A DNA stretch of 64,000 bases, from NCBI RefSeq assembly GCF_023195755.1, contig NZ_CP096203.1, positions 3,410,001-3,474,000 on the forward strand, written 5' to 3'. Source of the stretch: Chryseobacterium nepalense (GTDB lineage Bacteria > Bacteroidota > Bacteroidia > Flavobacteriales > Weeksellaceae). A model generated the notes under the pieces. It saw nothing but the letters and a program-made list of their open reading frames with translations. It did not search any database and was not told the DNA's origin. The number at the start of each line of letters is the position of its first letter. The stretch's first letter is position 1. Of this stretch, positions 46,062-54,833 are shown one piece after another. The position numbers and the translations under genes were made by a program.

Positions 46062-46730
46062 ATGAAAAAATTTTTATTATCCTCCGCCTTGTTATTGTCG
46101 GTGATGTCTTTCGCACAAATAGACTTCAGCAGTACAAGATTCGGGGTGTCTGCCGGAGGTAATCTTTCGGCAGTAAAAAATGCTCACAATCCCTCAGGAA
46201 GAAGACTTACGGTACAGGCAGGATTTCTTGCTCTGATTCCTGTAGGCAGCACTAATCAGTTTTTCCTTCAGCCTGAAATACAATATTTCGGGGCAGGAGA
46301 AACAGGAAAAGATAAAGATTTTAAAGGTAAAGATGGTTATGATGCTGTCTATGCCAATAATTATCTTAGTGTACCAATCAGTTTTAAGGCCTATTTCTCC
46401 GAAGCAGAATCAGAATTCTTCGGATTGATAGGACCAAGATTTAATTTTTTGATAGATCAGCGGACAAAAAACGCTCCCGTATCAAGACCTTATTACGACC
46501 CGGATGTTACGGTATCGTCTCTGCCTAATGTCAATGGAAAAGCGAATAGCTTTAACCTTGGAATCGGCTTTGGAGTGGGCTACAGCTATAAAAGACAACT
46601 GGAAGTAGCTGCAAGATATGATTTTGGACTTTCCAATACGTATCCCGGTCTTGATTATGAACCGCAGGGAACTACTAAAAATAAATCTGAACAGGTTCTC
46701 AGTATAAGTCTGAACTATATTTTTAGATAA
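46062..46730 (+). CDS. Outer-membrane beta-barrel protein (porin-family domain)
   Basis: 222 residues: signal peptide (about 1-18, ...VMSFA), then alternating amphipathic strands such as RFGVSAGGNLSAVKN, FFLQPEIQYFG and LEVAARYDFGLS, and a terminal aromatic residue pattern (LSISLNYIFR). This matches the OmpA-like/PorT-like 8-stranded barrel group common in Bacteroidetes. Function unknown. It follows sucD by 17 bases and ends at a bidirectional terminator. Confidence 0.85.
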   Translation: MKKFLLSSALLLSVMSFAQIDFSSTRFGVSAGGNLSAVKNAHNPSGRRLTVQAGFLALIPVGSTNQFFLQPEIQYFGAGETGKDKDFKGKDGYDAVYANNYLSVPISFKAYFSEAESEFFGLIGPRFNFLIDQRTKNAPVSRPYYDPDVTVSSLPNVNGKANSFNLGIGFGVGYSYKRQLEVAARYDFGLSNTYPGLDYEPQGTTKNKSEQVLSISLNYIFR

Positions 46731-46751
46731 AAATTATGTAATTCAAGCATA

Positions 46752-46786
46752 AAAAATCCCGAACTTTACTTCGGGATTTTTATTTT
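46752..46786. terminator. Bidirectional terminator between barrel gene and ABC permease
   Basis: 11-bp stem AAAAATCCCGA/TCGGGATTTTT (46752-46762 with 46771-46781), T-runs on both strands, convergent genes on either side. Confidence 0.85.
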
Positions 46787-46803
46787 AACTCTATCTACAT
46801 TTA

Positions 46804-48114
46804 TTATCCTCTAATCCATTTCCAGAGCTCTTTTAAGGTCGCTTTATTACCATACATCAGGATACCCACCCTATATATTTTTCCGGCTAAGAAAATCATA
46901 AAAATAGTAGTTCCCAAGAGGAGGGCGATTGATAAGGCAATCTGCCATGCAGGAACTCCAAAAGGTATTCTTGCAATCATGGCGACAGGAGAAGTGAAAG
47001 GAATAATGGATAGCCAGAAGCCCAGCGGACCATCCGGATTATTCATTAAAGAAAAACTGCCGTACATACCCAGCATTAAAGGAAGAATGGCAAAAAGTGT
47101 GAATTGCTGTGTTTCCGTCTCATTATCCACCGCAGATCCAATCGCTGCATATATGGAACTGTAAAAAATGTATCCCAAAAGGAAAAACACGATAAATACA
47201 AAAATGATCAGCGGAAAATTAAGCTCCAGCAAACTGTGGGAAACCTGGGTGGCAATCTGTGTAACATCTAGCTTATCAGCCAGTTCTTCATTTCCTCCGG
47301 GGATATTTTTCTGAATCGATGAAAATCCTGTATTCAGAACCAGAGCACCAATTACAGACATAGTGATCCAGACAACAAACTGCGTTAAGGCTACAAGCGT
47401 AACGCCTAATATTTTCCCCATCATCAGCTCAAAAGGTTTAACCGAAGAAATGATAATTTCCACTACACGGTTGTTTTTTTCTTCCAGCACGCTACGCATT
47501 ACCCTTACTCCGTAAATAATGATAAACATGAAAGTGACATACATCAGAAGGATGCTCAACCCGCTTTTTACCCCAAACGCAAGATCAGAATCTTCCTTAT
47601 TGTTTTCAGAAACATTAATCGTTTTAAGGGTAAAGCTTTTATCAAGATTGATGAGCTGGGTTTCTGCAATACCTAATTGCTTTATTTTTTCTTTTTTAAT
47701 AACTTCATTAATGTCGGAAACAATTTTTTGCTTGGTATCAAAGCCTATTTTATTATTAATAACAAGCCTTGTGTTTTTCTGAAGATCATCGAAGTTCTTA
47801 TTTTTAAGTTCCGGTAATACTAAGATGCCATCTAATGATTCGTTACCTTTTAGATTGTTAATTTTCGACTTTTCATCTGCTGCCGAAACAAAAATGTATT
47901 TCAGCTGGTCTGAAGATTTCAGCTTATGGGTAAATAATCCGCTTTTATCAACAACTTCAATAACGCTGTGAGACTCATTAGCTTTGAACATAAGACCGAT
48001 AACCGCTCCGAATGCAACAAGGAGAATAGGCGCCAGAATCGTCAGTATAATGAAGGATTTTTTCTTAACCTGCGTCAGAAATTCCCTTTTTGTAATTAAA
48101 AAAATATTATTCAT
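46804..48114 (-). CDS. ABC-2 type transporter permease (NatB-like)
   Basis: 436-residue membrane subunit with one N-terminal helix (about 20-45), a large extracytoplasmic domain (about 45-175) and five to six helices from about 180 on. The EEKNNRVVEIIISSVKPFELMMGKILG segment is the conserved coupling region of the NatB/ABC2_membrane_3 family. Partner of the ATPase gene that ends 2 bases upstream. NatAB systems export Na+, but many relatives have unknown substrates. Confidence 0.88.
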   Translation of the reverse strand: MNNIFLITKREFLTQVKKKSFIILTILAPILLVAFGAVIGLMFKANESHSVIEVVDKSGLFTHKLKSSDQLKYIFVSAADEKSKINNLKGNESLDGILVLPELKNKNFDDLQKNTRLVINNKIGFDTKQKIVSDINEVIKKEKIKQLGIAETQLINLDKSFTLKTINVSENNKEDSDLAFGVKSGLSILLMYVTFMFIIIYGVRVMRSVLEEKNNRVVEIIISSVKPFELMMGKILGVTLVALTQFVVWITMSVIGALVLNTGFSSIQKNIPGGNEELADKLDVTQIATQVSHSLLELNFPLIIFVFIVFFLLGYIFYSSIYAAIGSAVDNETETQQFTLFAILPLMLGMYGSFSLMNNPDGPLGFWLSIIPFTSPVAMIARIPFGVPAWQIALSIALLLGTTIFMIFLAGKIYRVGILMYGNKATLKELWKWIRG

Positions 48115-48116
48115 AA

Positions 48117-49028
48117 TTAAATATTGCTGCTTACTGCATTAATAAAAACTTCATTCATACTCGGGATCTTCTCTTCAAACGAACGCACTTTTCCTATATG
48201 TACCAGTTCAAGGAGAATATCATTTTGATTCGTTTCGTTTTTAAGATCAAAGGAAATAAGATTGTTTTCATTTACAATATTGAAAAGATCATATTTTCTT
48301 TTAAAATTATCAAACTGAATATCCTGTACTTCCGAAAGTGTAATTCCAAAAATATTTTTTTTGAATTTTTCCCTCACATCAAATACTCTTCCGTCAATAA
48401 TTTTTTTAGAGTTATTAATAAGCGCAACATAATCACACATTTCTTCCACGCTTTCCATACGGTGTGTTGAAAGAATTATTGTGGTGCCATTGTTTTTAAG
48501 ATCAATAATCTGGTCCTTAATGAGATTGGCATTCACTGGATCAAAACCGGAGAAAGGTTCGTCCAGAATCAATAAATTAGGTCTGTGAAGAACAGTAACT
48601 ACAAACTGTATCTTTTGTGCCATACCTTTGGAAAGCTCAGACAGTTTCTTTTTCCACCACTGATCGATATGCAGCTTATCAAACCATTTCTTAGCTTCGT
48701 TCAAAGCGTCATTTTTAGTCATGCCCTTAAGTTCCCCAAAGTAAAGAAGCTGATCTCCTACGGTCATGTTTTTATAAAGCCCTCTTTCTTCAGGCATGTA
48801 GCCGATATCTTTAATATGATCCGGATTGAGTTTTTGTCCATTGATCATAATGTCTCCGGAATCTGCCTGGGTAATCTGGTTGATAATGCGGATAAATGAA
48901 GTTTTTCCGGCTCCGTTCGGTCCTAAAAGACCATACACGCTTCCTTTCGGAACATGGATGCTGAAATCGTCCAATGCTACTTTTTTGCCCGCATTGTAAG
49001 TCTTTCTGATATGTTCAGCTTTTAGCAT
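48117..49028 (-). CDS. ABC transporter ATP-binding protein (NatA-like)
   Basis: 303 residues: Walker A GLLGPNGAGKTSF, Q-loop in IGYMPEERGLY, signature LSKGMAQKIQ, Walker B LLILDEPFSGFDP and the switch His in STHRMESV. The C-terminal 80 residues form the usual extra domain of this family (YALINNSKKIIDGRVFDVRE onward). The EERGLY form of the Q-loop is typical of NatA. Forms an operon with the permease downstream. Confidence 0.92.
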   Translation of the reverse strand: MLKAEHIRKTYNAGKKVALDDFSIHVPKGSVYGLLGPNGAGKTSFIRIINQITQADSGDIMINGQKLNPDHIKDIGYMPEERGLYKNMTVGDQLLYFGELKGMTKNDALNEAKKWFDKLHIDQWWKKKLSELSKGMAQKIQFVVTVLHRPNLLILDEPFSGFDPVNANLIKDQIIDLKNNGTTIILSTHRMESVEEMCDYVALINNSKKIIDGRVFDVREKFKKNIFGITLSEVQDIQFDNFKRKYDLFNIVNENNLISFDLKNETNQNDILLELVHIGKVRSFEEKIPSMNEVFINAVSSNI

Positions 49029-49102
49029 TAAATTGTTTTTACTGATTAGTATGAAAAAGTTCCGAAAGTTACGGAATTATTGAAAACAGATTAATCTAAA
49101 AG

Positions 49103-49129
49103 AAAAAATCCTGATGATTATCAGGATTT
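49103..49129 (-). terminator. Terminator after the T9SS sorting-domain gene
   Basis: 10-bp stem AAATCCTGAT/ATCAGGATTT (49106-49115 with 49120-49129) followed on the minus strand by six T residues. Confidence 0.85.
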
Positions 49130-49131
49130 AA

Positions 49132-49485
49132 TTATTGTTTTACGATTTGTGTAACCTTCATGGTGTTGTCGCTCAATATGTAGCGGATCAAATATTTTCC
49201 GGGTTTTAATTTTTCAATATTAATTTCCCCCGAATTCATATTTACAGCATAATTGGCAACCTGAGTTCCCAAAATGGAATAGAAGGTCACACTTTTAATT
49301 TTAAGATTAGAGTCCTTCGCCTTTATAATCAGAAAGTCCTTAGCAGGATTCGGATAGGCTACAAGGACACCATCATCAGCTTTCTGAGAAAATGCTGAAG
49401 GCTCCTTTATCTGAGCTTTTGCATTATTGGAAAATCCAACAAAAGCGCCTAAAAAGATAAATAAAAGTAAAAGTTTTTTCATCAA
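49132..49485 (-). CDS. Minimal secreted protein made mainly of a T9SS type A sorting domain
   Basis: 117 residues: signal peptide (about 1-24, ending NAKA), a short linker, then a Por secretion tail (about 42-117). Typical blocks are YPNPAKDFLIIKA, SVTFYSILGTQV, INIEKLKPGKYLIRYI and a final Lys-rich strand (MKVTQIVKQ). In normal T9SS cargo this domain follows a large passenger; here there is almost none, so it could be a small cell-surface protein or a relic of a larger one. It has a good promoter (49513-49543) and terminator, which argues for expression. Confidence 0.88.
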   Translation of the reverse strand: MMKKLLLLFIFLGAFVGFSNNAKAQIKEPSAFSQKADDGVLVAYPNPAKDFLIIKAKDSNLKIKSVTFYSILGTQVANYAVNMNSGEINIEKLKPGKYLIRYILSDNTMKVTQIVKQ

Positions 49486-49512
49486 ATTACAATTTCTATA
49501 AATATATTAAAA

Positions 49513-49543
49513 CAAAAGTAAACAATTCTACAATCTCCTGCAA
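49513..49543 (-). promoter_or_regulatory. Promoter of the T9SS sorting-domain gene
   Basis: On the minus strand a TTG (49543-49541), a 20-base spacer and TACTTTTG (49520-49513). Confidence 0.6.
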
Positions 49544-49565
49544 TACTTTTTTGTTTAAGTTGTAG

Positions 49566-49573
49566 TAAATTTG
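49566..49573 (+). promoter_or_regulatory. -7 box for hemB
   Basis: TAAATTTG matches TAnnTTTG, 30 bases before the ATG. The divergent promoter of the minus-strand gene lies just upstream. Confidence 0.5.
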
Positions 49574-49602
49574 CATTAAATTTCATTCAAAAAGTATTCC
49601 AA

Positions 49603-50592
49603 ATGATACATTCAAGAAATAGAAGACTGAGAGTAAATGAATCTGTCAGAAGTCTGGTAAGAGAATGCTCCCTTACTACAAGTGATTTCGTAATGCCAAT
49701 CTTCGTAATGGAGGGCGAGAATAAAGAAGAACCAATTGCGTCAATGCCGGGGATTTTCAGGCGAAGCATTGATCTGACAGTGAAAGAATGTAAGGAATTA
49801 TTTTCTTTGGGAGTAAAAGCAGTCAATCTGTATATGAAAGTTTCGGATGATCTTAAGGATAATACCGGAAAAGAAGCATGGAACAAGAACGGATTAATGC
49901 AGAACACGATCAGAGCGATAAAAGATGCTGTTCCCGAAATGGTAGTGATGCCCGATGTAGCACTTGATCCCTACTCAATTTACGGACACGACGGGATCAT
50001 TGAAAATGGTAAAATTGTGAATGATGCAACCAATGATGCTTTGGCAAGAATGTCTGTCTCTCATGCAGAAGCCGGAGCAGATATTGTGGCACCGAGCGAT
50101 ATGATGGACGGAAGAGTTCAGGTGATCCGCGAAGCGTTGGAAGAGAGCGGATTTACCGATGTGGGGATTTTAAGTTATGCGGCAAAATATGCGAGCTCAT
50201 TTTACGGACCTTTCAGAAGTGCTTTAGACAGTGCGCCGAAAGATAATATGGAAATTCCGAAAGATAAAAAAACATACCAGATGGATTTTCATAATTCACG
50301 TGAAGCATTGAACGAAGTTTTCAAGGATATTGAAGAAGGCGCAGATATTATCATGATTAAACCGGGACTTCCATACTTGGATATCGTCTCTAAAGTTCGT
50401 GAAGCTATTGATCTTCCGATAGCGGTATATAATGTAAGTGGTGAATATGCAATGGTAAAAGCTGCCGCACAGAACGGCTGGCTGGACAATGATAAAACCA
50501 TTGTAGAAAGTCTTACCTGCTTTAAAAGAGCGGGAGCAGATATGATCTTTACCTATTTTGCGAAAGAAGCGGCAATGATTTTAAACAGATAA
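49603..50592 (+). CDS. hemB: Porphobilinogen synthase (delta-aminolevulinic acid dehydratase)
   Basis: Condenses two 5-aminolevulinate molecules in haem synthesis. 329 residues. The Schiff-base lysines are in FYGPFRSAL/SYAAKYAS (first Lys) and in DIIMIKPGLPYLDIV (second Lys). PDVALDPYSIYGHDGI lacks the Cys-rich zinc site (CxCxxxxxxxxC) of animal enzymes, so a Mg-type active site is likely. Followed by a strong terminator. Confidence 0.97.
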   Translation: MIHSRNRRLRVNESVRSLVRECSLTTSDFVMPIFVMEGENKEEPIASMPGIFRRSIDLTVKECKELFSLGVKAVNLYMKVSDDLKDNTGKEAWNKNGLMQNTIRAIKDAVPEMVVMPDVALDPYSIYGHDGIIENGKIVNDATNDALARMSVSHAEAGADIVAPSDMMDGRVQVIREALEESGFTDVGILSYAAKYASSFYGPFRSALDSAPKDNMEIPKDKKTYQMDFHNSREALNEVFKDIEEGADIIMIKPGLPYLDIVSKVREAIDLPIAVYNVSGEYAMVKAAAQNGWLDNDKTIVESLTCFKRAGADMIFTYFAKEAAMILNR

Positions 50593-50613
50593 TTCCATCA
50601 GTGATAATTACTG

Positions 50614-50638
50614 AAAACACCTCAGTTGAGGTGTTTTT
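50614..50638 (+). terminator. Terminator after hemB
   Basis: 11-bp stem (50614-50624 with 50627-50637) rich in T on the 3' side. Confidence 0.85.
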
Positions 50639-50678
50639 AAATTTTTGTGATTGTGTAAAGTAAAACGTTTACATTTTA

Positions 50679-50686
50679 TATATTTG
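50679..50686 (+). promoter_or_regulatory. -7 box for lptB, near-leaderless
   Basis: TATATTTG ends only 4 bases before the lptB ATG at 50691, so the transcript should start at or close to the start codon. No good -33 TTG at the usual distance. Confidence 0.55.
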
Positions 50687-50690
50687 CTTT

Positions 50691-51752
50691 ATGATTTTAC
50701 GAGGAGAAAACTTAATCAAAGAATACGGTCCGAAAAAAGTTGTAAAAGGCGTATCTGTACAGGTTCAGCAGGGAGAGATTGTTGGATTGCTCGGTCCGAA
50801 CGGAGCCGGAAAAACCACATCTTTTTACATGATTGTAGGATTGGTTAAGCCTACTTCGGGAAAAATTTTTCTAGACAAACAGGAAATCACAACGGACGCG
50901 ATGTATCGCAGGGCCCAAAAAGGTATCGGATACCTTGCACAGGAAGCTTCTGTTTTCCGAAAACTCTCTGTGGAAGAAAATATTATGGGGGTTTTGCAGC
51001 TGACAAAACTTTCAAAACGTGAACAACAGATCAAATGTGACGAGCTGATTGAAGAATTTTCTTTACAGCATGTCCGCAAAAACAGGGGAGATCTTCTGTC
51101 CGGAGGGGAGAGGCGTAGAACGGAAATTGCGCGGTGTCTTGCCACGGATCCGAGTTTTATCCTTCTGGACGAACCTTTTGCCGGAGTAGACCCAATTGCT
51201 GTTGAAGACATCCAAAAAATCGTAAGAAGCCTCGTAGATAAAAATATCGGAATCCTTATTACCGACCATAATGTACAGCAGACGCTGGCTATTACGAATA
51301 AGACTTACATTATGTTTGAAGGACGGATCCTGAAAGAAGGTCTTCCGGAAGATCTTGCCAATGATCCGCAGGTACGGGAAGCGTATTTGGGAGAAAACTT
51401 CGTTTATCAGAGTATTTTGGATAAGCCCAAAAAGAAAAGTTATGCCTATAATATCTGGGCCGGAAACTTCGATTCTAAGGCACAGCTGCAGGAATTTGTG
51501 AATCAGAATTTCGCACAATTTGATGATCTGAGGTTAATGTACGGTTTTGAAGATATCAGTTTCGCATCATTAGGAAATTCAGAGATTCAGCATATTTTCA
51601 ATGATGTAGTGGATAAAACGGCCAATAATGCTTTTGTATTTCAGAAAAAAGAAATCAATTCCCAATACTTACTGGAACAGGCGGAGGCCGAATCTAAAGC
51701 TGCGAGCAGATCAGAATTACATTATCTCACAACTTACGTGTTCGAAAATTAA
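50691..51752 (+). CDS. lptB: LPS export ABC transporter ATPase LptB with C-terminal extension
   Basis: ATPase that drives LPS from inner to outer membrane with LptFG. Residues 1-240: Walker A GLLGPNGAGKTTSFYMIVG, Q-loop GYLAQEASVFRKL, signature LSGGERRRTEIAR, Walker B FILLDEPFAGVDP, switch His in ITDHNV, and AYLGENF at the usual LptB end. About 110 more residues follow (ILDKPKKKSYAYN to the end), absent from E. coli LptB (241 residues). The extension is polar, predicted mixed alpha/beta, with no motif I know. Confidence 0.92.
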   Translation: MILRGENLIKEYGPKKVVKGVSVQVQQGEIVGLLGPNGAGKTTSFYMIVGLVKPTSGKIFLDKQEITTDAMYRRAQKGIGYLAQEASVFRKLSVEENIMGVLQLTKLSKREQQIKCDELIEEFSLQHVRKNRGDLLSGGERRRTEIARCLATDPSFILLDEPFAGVDPIAVEDIQKIVRSLVDKNIGILITDHNVQQTLAITNKTYIMFEGRILKEGLPEDLANDPQVREAYLGENFVYQSILDKPKKKSYAYNIWAGNFDSKAQLQEFVNQNFAQFDDLRLMYGFEDISFASLGNSEIQHIFNDVVDKTANNAFVFQKKEINSQYLLEQAEAESKAASRSELHYLTTYVFEN

Positions 51753-51782
51753 TTAAAGCAATTATTTGCTGAAAAATAGAAT

Positions 51783-51818
51783 AAAACGTACCTTTTTCTT
51801 TGTAAAACGGTACGTTTT
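51783..51818 (+). terminator. Hairpin between lptB and the ABC exporter
   Basis: 10-bp stem AAAACGTACC/GGTACGTTTT with a 16-base loop (51783-51792 with 51809-51818). T-run is short, so termination may be partial. Confidence 0.55.
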
Positions 51819-51835
51819 CAATTAAAAGAATTTGT

Positions 51836-53644
51836 ATGGCAAAACCATTCAACAGAACGGTAACCTTATTCGGGATTTACAAACAGCTGGTTCCCTTTAT
51901 CAGGCCATACCGTCTGATGATTTACGGGACCTTGTTTCTTACATTTTTGGGAGCGCTTGCTGCCCAGGTAAATCCTTTGGTACTGAAATACACCGTAGAT
52001 GAAGTCACAAAGCTTACCCGTCTTCCGCATCCGATGTCGGAAGGAATTCATGTGCTGGTGGTAATCTCGGTAATTTTATTAGGGAAAGAACTTGTGAATA
52101 TTTTTATCAATTTCGGACAGAAATTTTACGGTGAAAAAATAAGGATTAATGTAAGCTCGGTGTTGGCTCAATCAGCCATCGACAAGATTCTTACCTATCG
52201 TGTTGCTTACTTTAATGATGAAAATCACGAATCGGGAAAGCTGCAGATCAGGATAGACAGGGGAATTGAAAGTTTAACCAGGCTGGTTCAAAACTTTTTC
52301 ATTGATATGCTGCCTCTTTTTTCAAATGCAATTATCGCTCTAATTATCATGTACTTGCAGAATATGTACGTCGGAGTAGTTTCTACGATTATTGTTCCCA
52401 TTTATTTTTATATCAGTTCTTTACAGGCAAAAAAACTGAGTGGTGTAAGGAGAACATTGAGAAACCAGCGTGAGCAGAAAACTTCAGGATTATTAAATCT
52501 GATTAATTCCATCATGGTTATTAAAAGTTTTGTAAGAGAAAAATTTGAAGGCAAAAAGCAATATGATCTTCAGATGCAGCTTATGGAAAGCCAGATGTTT
52601 ACCCGCAAAACGAATTTTATTTATGACGGATTAAAAACTTTTATCGAACAGTTTGGTGTGGTCCTGATTATCCTTTTAACTGTTTACTTAGTGCTGGATC
52701 AGCAGATGACCATCGGAGCGATCATGCTGCATATTATGCTTTTTAATAATGTTTCGGCACCCATTCGCCAGCTTCACAGGATTTATGACGATATGAACGA
52801 TGCCATGATTTATGCCGAAGGGTATTTCGATATATTAAATGCTAACAATGAAAAAGAACCCAATGGAAATTTCGTTGAAAAAGACATCAAAGGAAATTTT
52901 GAACTGAAAAATATCAATTTTACTTACCCAAACGGAACCCAGGCTTTATATGATGTTTCCATGAAAATCGAAAACGGAAAAACAACGGCATTGGTGGGTC
53001 TCAGTGGAGCCGGAAAATCTACCATTATCAACCTTTTATGTAAATTTTATCTTCCCGATTCAGGAGAAATTCTTTTAGACGCGGTTGATTTAAATAATTT
53101 TGACAATACTTTTCTTAGAAATGATCTTGGCTTGGTACTGCAGAAAAACCATATTTTCCAGGGAAGCATTGAAGACAATATCCGGTATGGCAATATGGAT
53201 GCAACATTCCGGGAAATTGAAGAGGCTGCCAAAAAAGCATATCTCCATGAGCAGATTCTTGATTTACCCAACGGTTATAATCACGATGCCACCCAGCTTT
53301 CCGGAGGACAGCAGCAGAGAATTGCCATTGCCAGACTATTCTTAAAAGATCCGCCGATTATTTTCCTTGATGAACCCACAGCAAGTCTTGATGCCATTGC
53401 AACAGAACAAATTAAAAATTCTCTGGATGCTATAAAAGAAGGCAGAACGGTAATTATCATTTCGCATTCTTTATCACAGATTTTAGATTCGGATAAAATA
53501 TATGTCATGAAAAGAGGAAGGGTAGTGGAAAGCGGAACCCACGATGAATTGGTACAGATTAACGGAACTTACCGCGAAATTTTCGATGCTTCCGCAAGAA
53601 GTTTAAATCTGGATAAACTGGTTAATAGTTTTAAAGATAATTAG
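51836..53644 (+). CDS. ABC exporter, fused membrane and ATPase domains (MsbA-like)
   Basis: 602-residue half-transporter that works as a dimer. Membrane part: six helices between about 25 and 320. ATPase part: Walker A GLSGAGKST, Q-loop LVLQKNHIFQGSIEDNIRYG, signature LSGGQQQR, Walker B IIFLDEPTASLD, switch His in ISHSLSQIL. MsbA-like lipid exporters and multidrug exporters cannot be separated by eye; being next to lptB makes a lipid or LPS role attractive but unproven. Confidence 0.9.
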   Translation: MAKPFNRTVTLFGIYKQLVPFIRPYRLMIYGTLFLTFLGALAAQVNPLVLKYTVDEVTKLTRLPHPMSEGIHVLVVISVILLGKELVNIFINFGQKFYGEKIRINVSSVLAQSAIDKILTYRVAYFNDENHESGKLQIRIDRGIESLTRLVQNFFIDMLPLFSNAIIALIIMYLQNMYVGVVSTIIVPIYFYISSLQAKKLSGVRRTLRNQREQKTSGLLNLINSIMVIKSFVREKFEGKKQYDLQMQLMESQMFTRKTNFIYDGLKTFIEQFGVVLIILLTVYLVLDQQMTIGAIMLHIMLFNNVSAPIRQLHRIYDDMNDAMIYAEGYFDILNANNEKEPNGNFVEKDIKGNFELKNINFTYPNGTQALYDVSMKIENGKTTALVGLSGAGKSTIINLLCKFYLPDSGEILLDAVDLNNFDNTFLRNDLGLVLQKNHIFQGSIEDNIRYGNMDATFREIEEAAKKAYLHEQILDLPNGYNHDATQLSGGQQQRIAIARLFLKDPPIIFLDEPTASLDAIATEQIKNSLDAIKEGRTVIIISHSLSQILDSDKIYVMKRGRVVESGTHDELVQINGTYREIFDASARSLNLDKLVNSFKDN

Positions 53645-53663
53645 ATGTTTAATAATTAAAAAG

Positions 53664-53699
53664 TAAAAAGTGAAAAGTGAAAAGTGAAAAGTGAAAAGT
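53664..53699 (+). repeat. Heptanucleotide tandem repeat (GTGAAAA)
   Basis: Four to five perfect or near-perfect copies of GTGAAAA between the ABC exporter and the WYL regulator gene. Copy number could vary by slippage. Confidence 0.8.
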
Positions 53700-53751
53700 A
53701 TTTTTGTTAACTTCCAACTTCCAACTTCTCATCCCTCACCCCTAATTACTC

Positions 53752-54723
53752 ATGAATGATCATTATCTCAAAAAACTTGACCGGGTAACCGCAATTCTTA
53801 CCCAATTACAGTCGAAACCGGTTGTAAGAGCGCACGATTTGGCGGCGAAATTCGATGTAAGTGTAAGAACGATTTACCGGGATATCAAAACATTGGAAAA
53901 TGCCGGCATTCCCATTATCGGAGAAGCCGGAAGCGGCTATTCTTTAATGGATGGTTATAAACTTCCGCCCGTGATGTTTACCAAAGAAGAAGTGCTGAGT
54001 TTCATCACGGCTGAAAAGCTGATGCAGAAATTTTCCCATCAGAGTCTGGGAAATCACTACAGAACAGCCATGGAAAAAGTGCGCTCTGTTTTGAAATATT
54101 CAGATAAAAACCTCATTCAGAATATTGAAAAGCAGATTGATATCTTTAATTATTATCCTGAAACAGAAGATCATATTAAAGATATTCTTCCGATAGTTTT
54201 GGAAAGTATTGCTGAAAAACGACAGCTTACCATGGAATATAAAACGATTGACGGTAGCGTTTCGATGAGGACTATTGAAGCGGTAGGCGTTTTCTTTGAG
54301 TTTAACTATTGGTACATTATGGCTTTCTGTACGTTGAGGAACGATTTCAGACAATTCAGGGTCGACAGGATTTTACAGATCTTTAAAACCCAGAATCCTT
54401 TTCTTCAGGAATATGGTCAGATCAATGACTACAGGCAAAATGGAAACGGAAATAAGACCATCGTAAAACTTCTGGTTGAAAAAAAGATCATCAACCATCT
54501 TTCCAACTCCAAAAAATATTACGGACTCATCGATGAAAAAGAAACTGATCTGGGGATGGAACTTACCTTTGAAACCGAATGGATTACAGACGGATTTCCA
54601 CGCTGGCTCATCACTTTTGCAGATTATGCGACCATCCTGGAACCGGAAATTCTCAAAACCAGACTGGCCGAGCTCATTGAAAATATTTCCGTAAAACACC
54701 AAAAAACCTCAGCCAATAGTTGA
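53752..54723 (+). CDS. YafY-type transcriptional regulator (HTH plus WYL domain)
   Basis: 323 residues. N-terminal HTH_11 winged helix (about 8-65): LDRVTAILTQLQSKPVVRAHDLAAKF, SVRTIYRDIKTLENAGIPI. Then a WYL domain (about 145-225; EYKTIDGSVSMRTIEAVGVFFEFNYWYIMAFC and RQFRVDRI) and a WCX-type C-terminal extension. WYL proteins sense small ligands or nucleic acid. It is convergent with a DinB-family gene, a frequent companion. Its 3' end takes part in a hairpin that ends minus-strand transcription. Confidence 0.9.
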   Translation: MNDHYLKKLDRVTAILTQLQSKPVVRAHDLAAKFDVSVRTIYRDIKTLENAGIPIIGEAGSGYSLMDGYKLPPVMFTKEEVLSFITAEKLMQKFSHQSLGNHYRTAMEKVRSVLKYSDKNLIQNIEKQIDIFNYYPETEDHIKDILPIVLESIAEKRQLTMEYKTIDGSVSMRTIEAVGVFFEFNYWYIMAFCTLRNDFRQFRVDRILQIFKTQNPFLQEYGQINDYRQNGNGNKTIVKLLVEKKIINHLSNSKKYYGLIDEKETDLGMELTFETEWITDGFPRWLITFADYATILEPEILKTRLAELIENISVKHQKTSANS

Positions 54724-54733
54724 TGCTGAGGTT
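54701..54733 (-). terminator. Terminator for the DinB gene, overlapping the regulator's 3' end
   Basis: 9-bp stem (54705-54713 with 54725-54733). On the minus strand it is followed by six T residues; the regulator's stop codon lies in the loop. Confidence 0.7.
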
Positions 54734-54833
54734 ATTGCAAAATTTAATAATAGAATTGTAAGATTTTAAACAAATGATGTTCTATGTGTATTGTTAATCA
54801 ATACGCGTAATCTGTAGAGAGGCATCAGAAAGC

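Noticed and set aside
53664..53699. CRISPR-like array
   Set aside because: Seven-base direct tandem units without spacers; no cas genes in the window.
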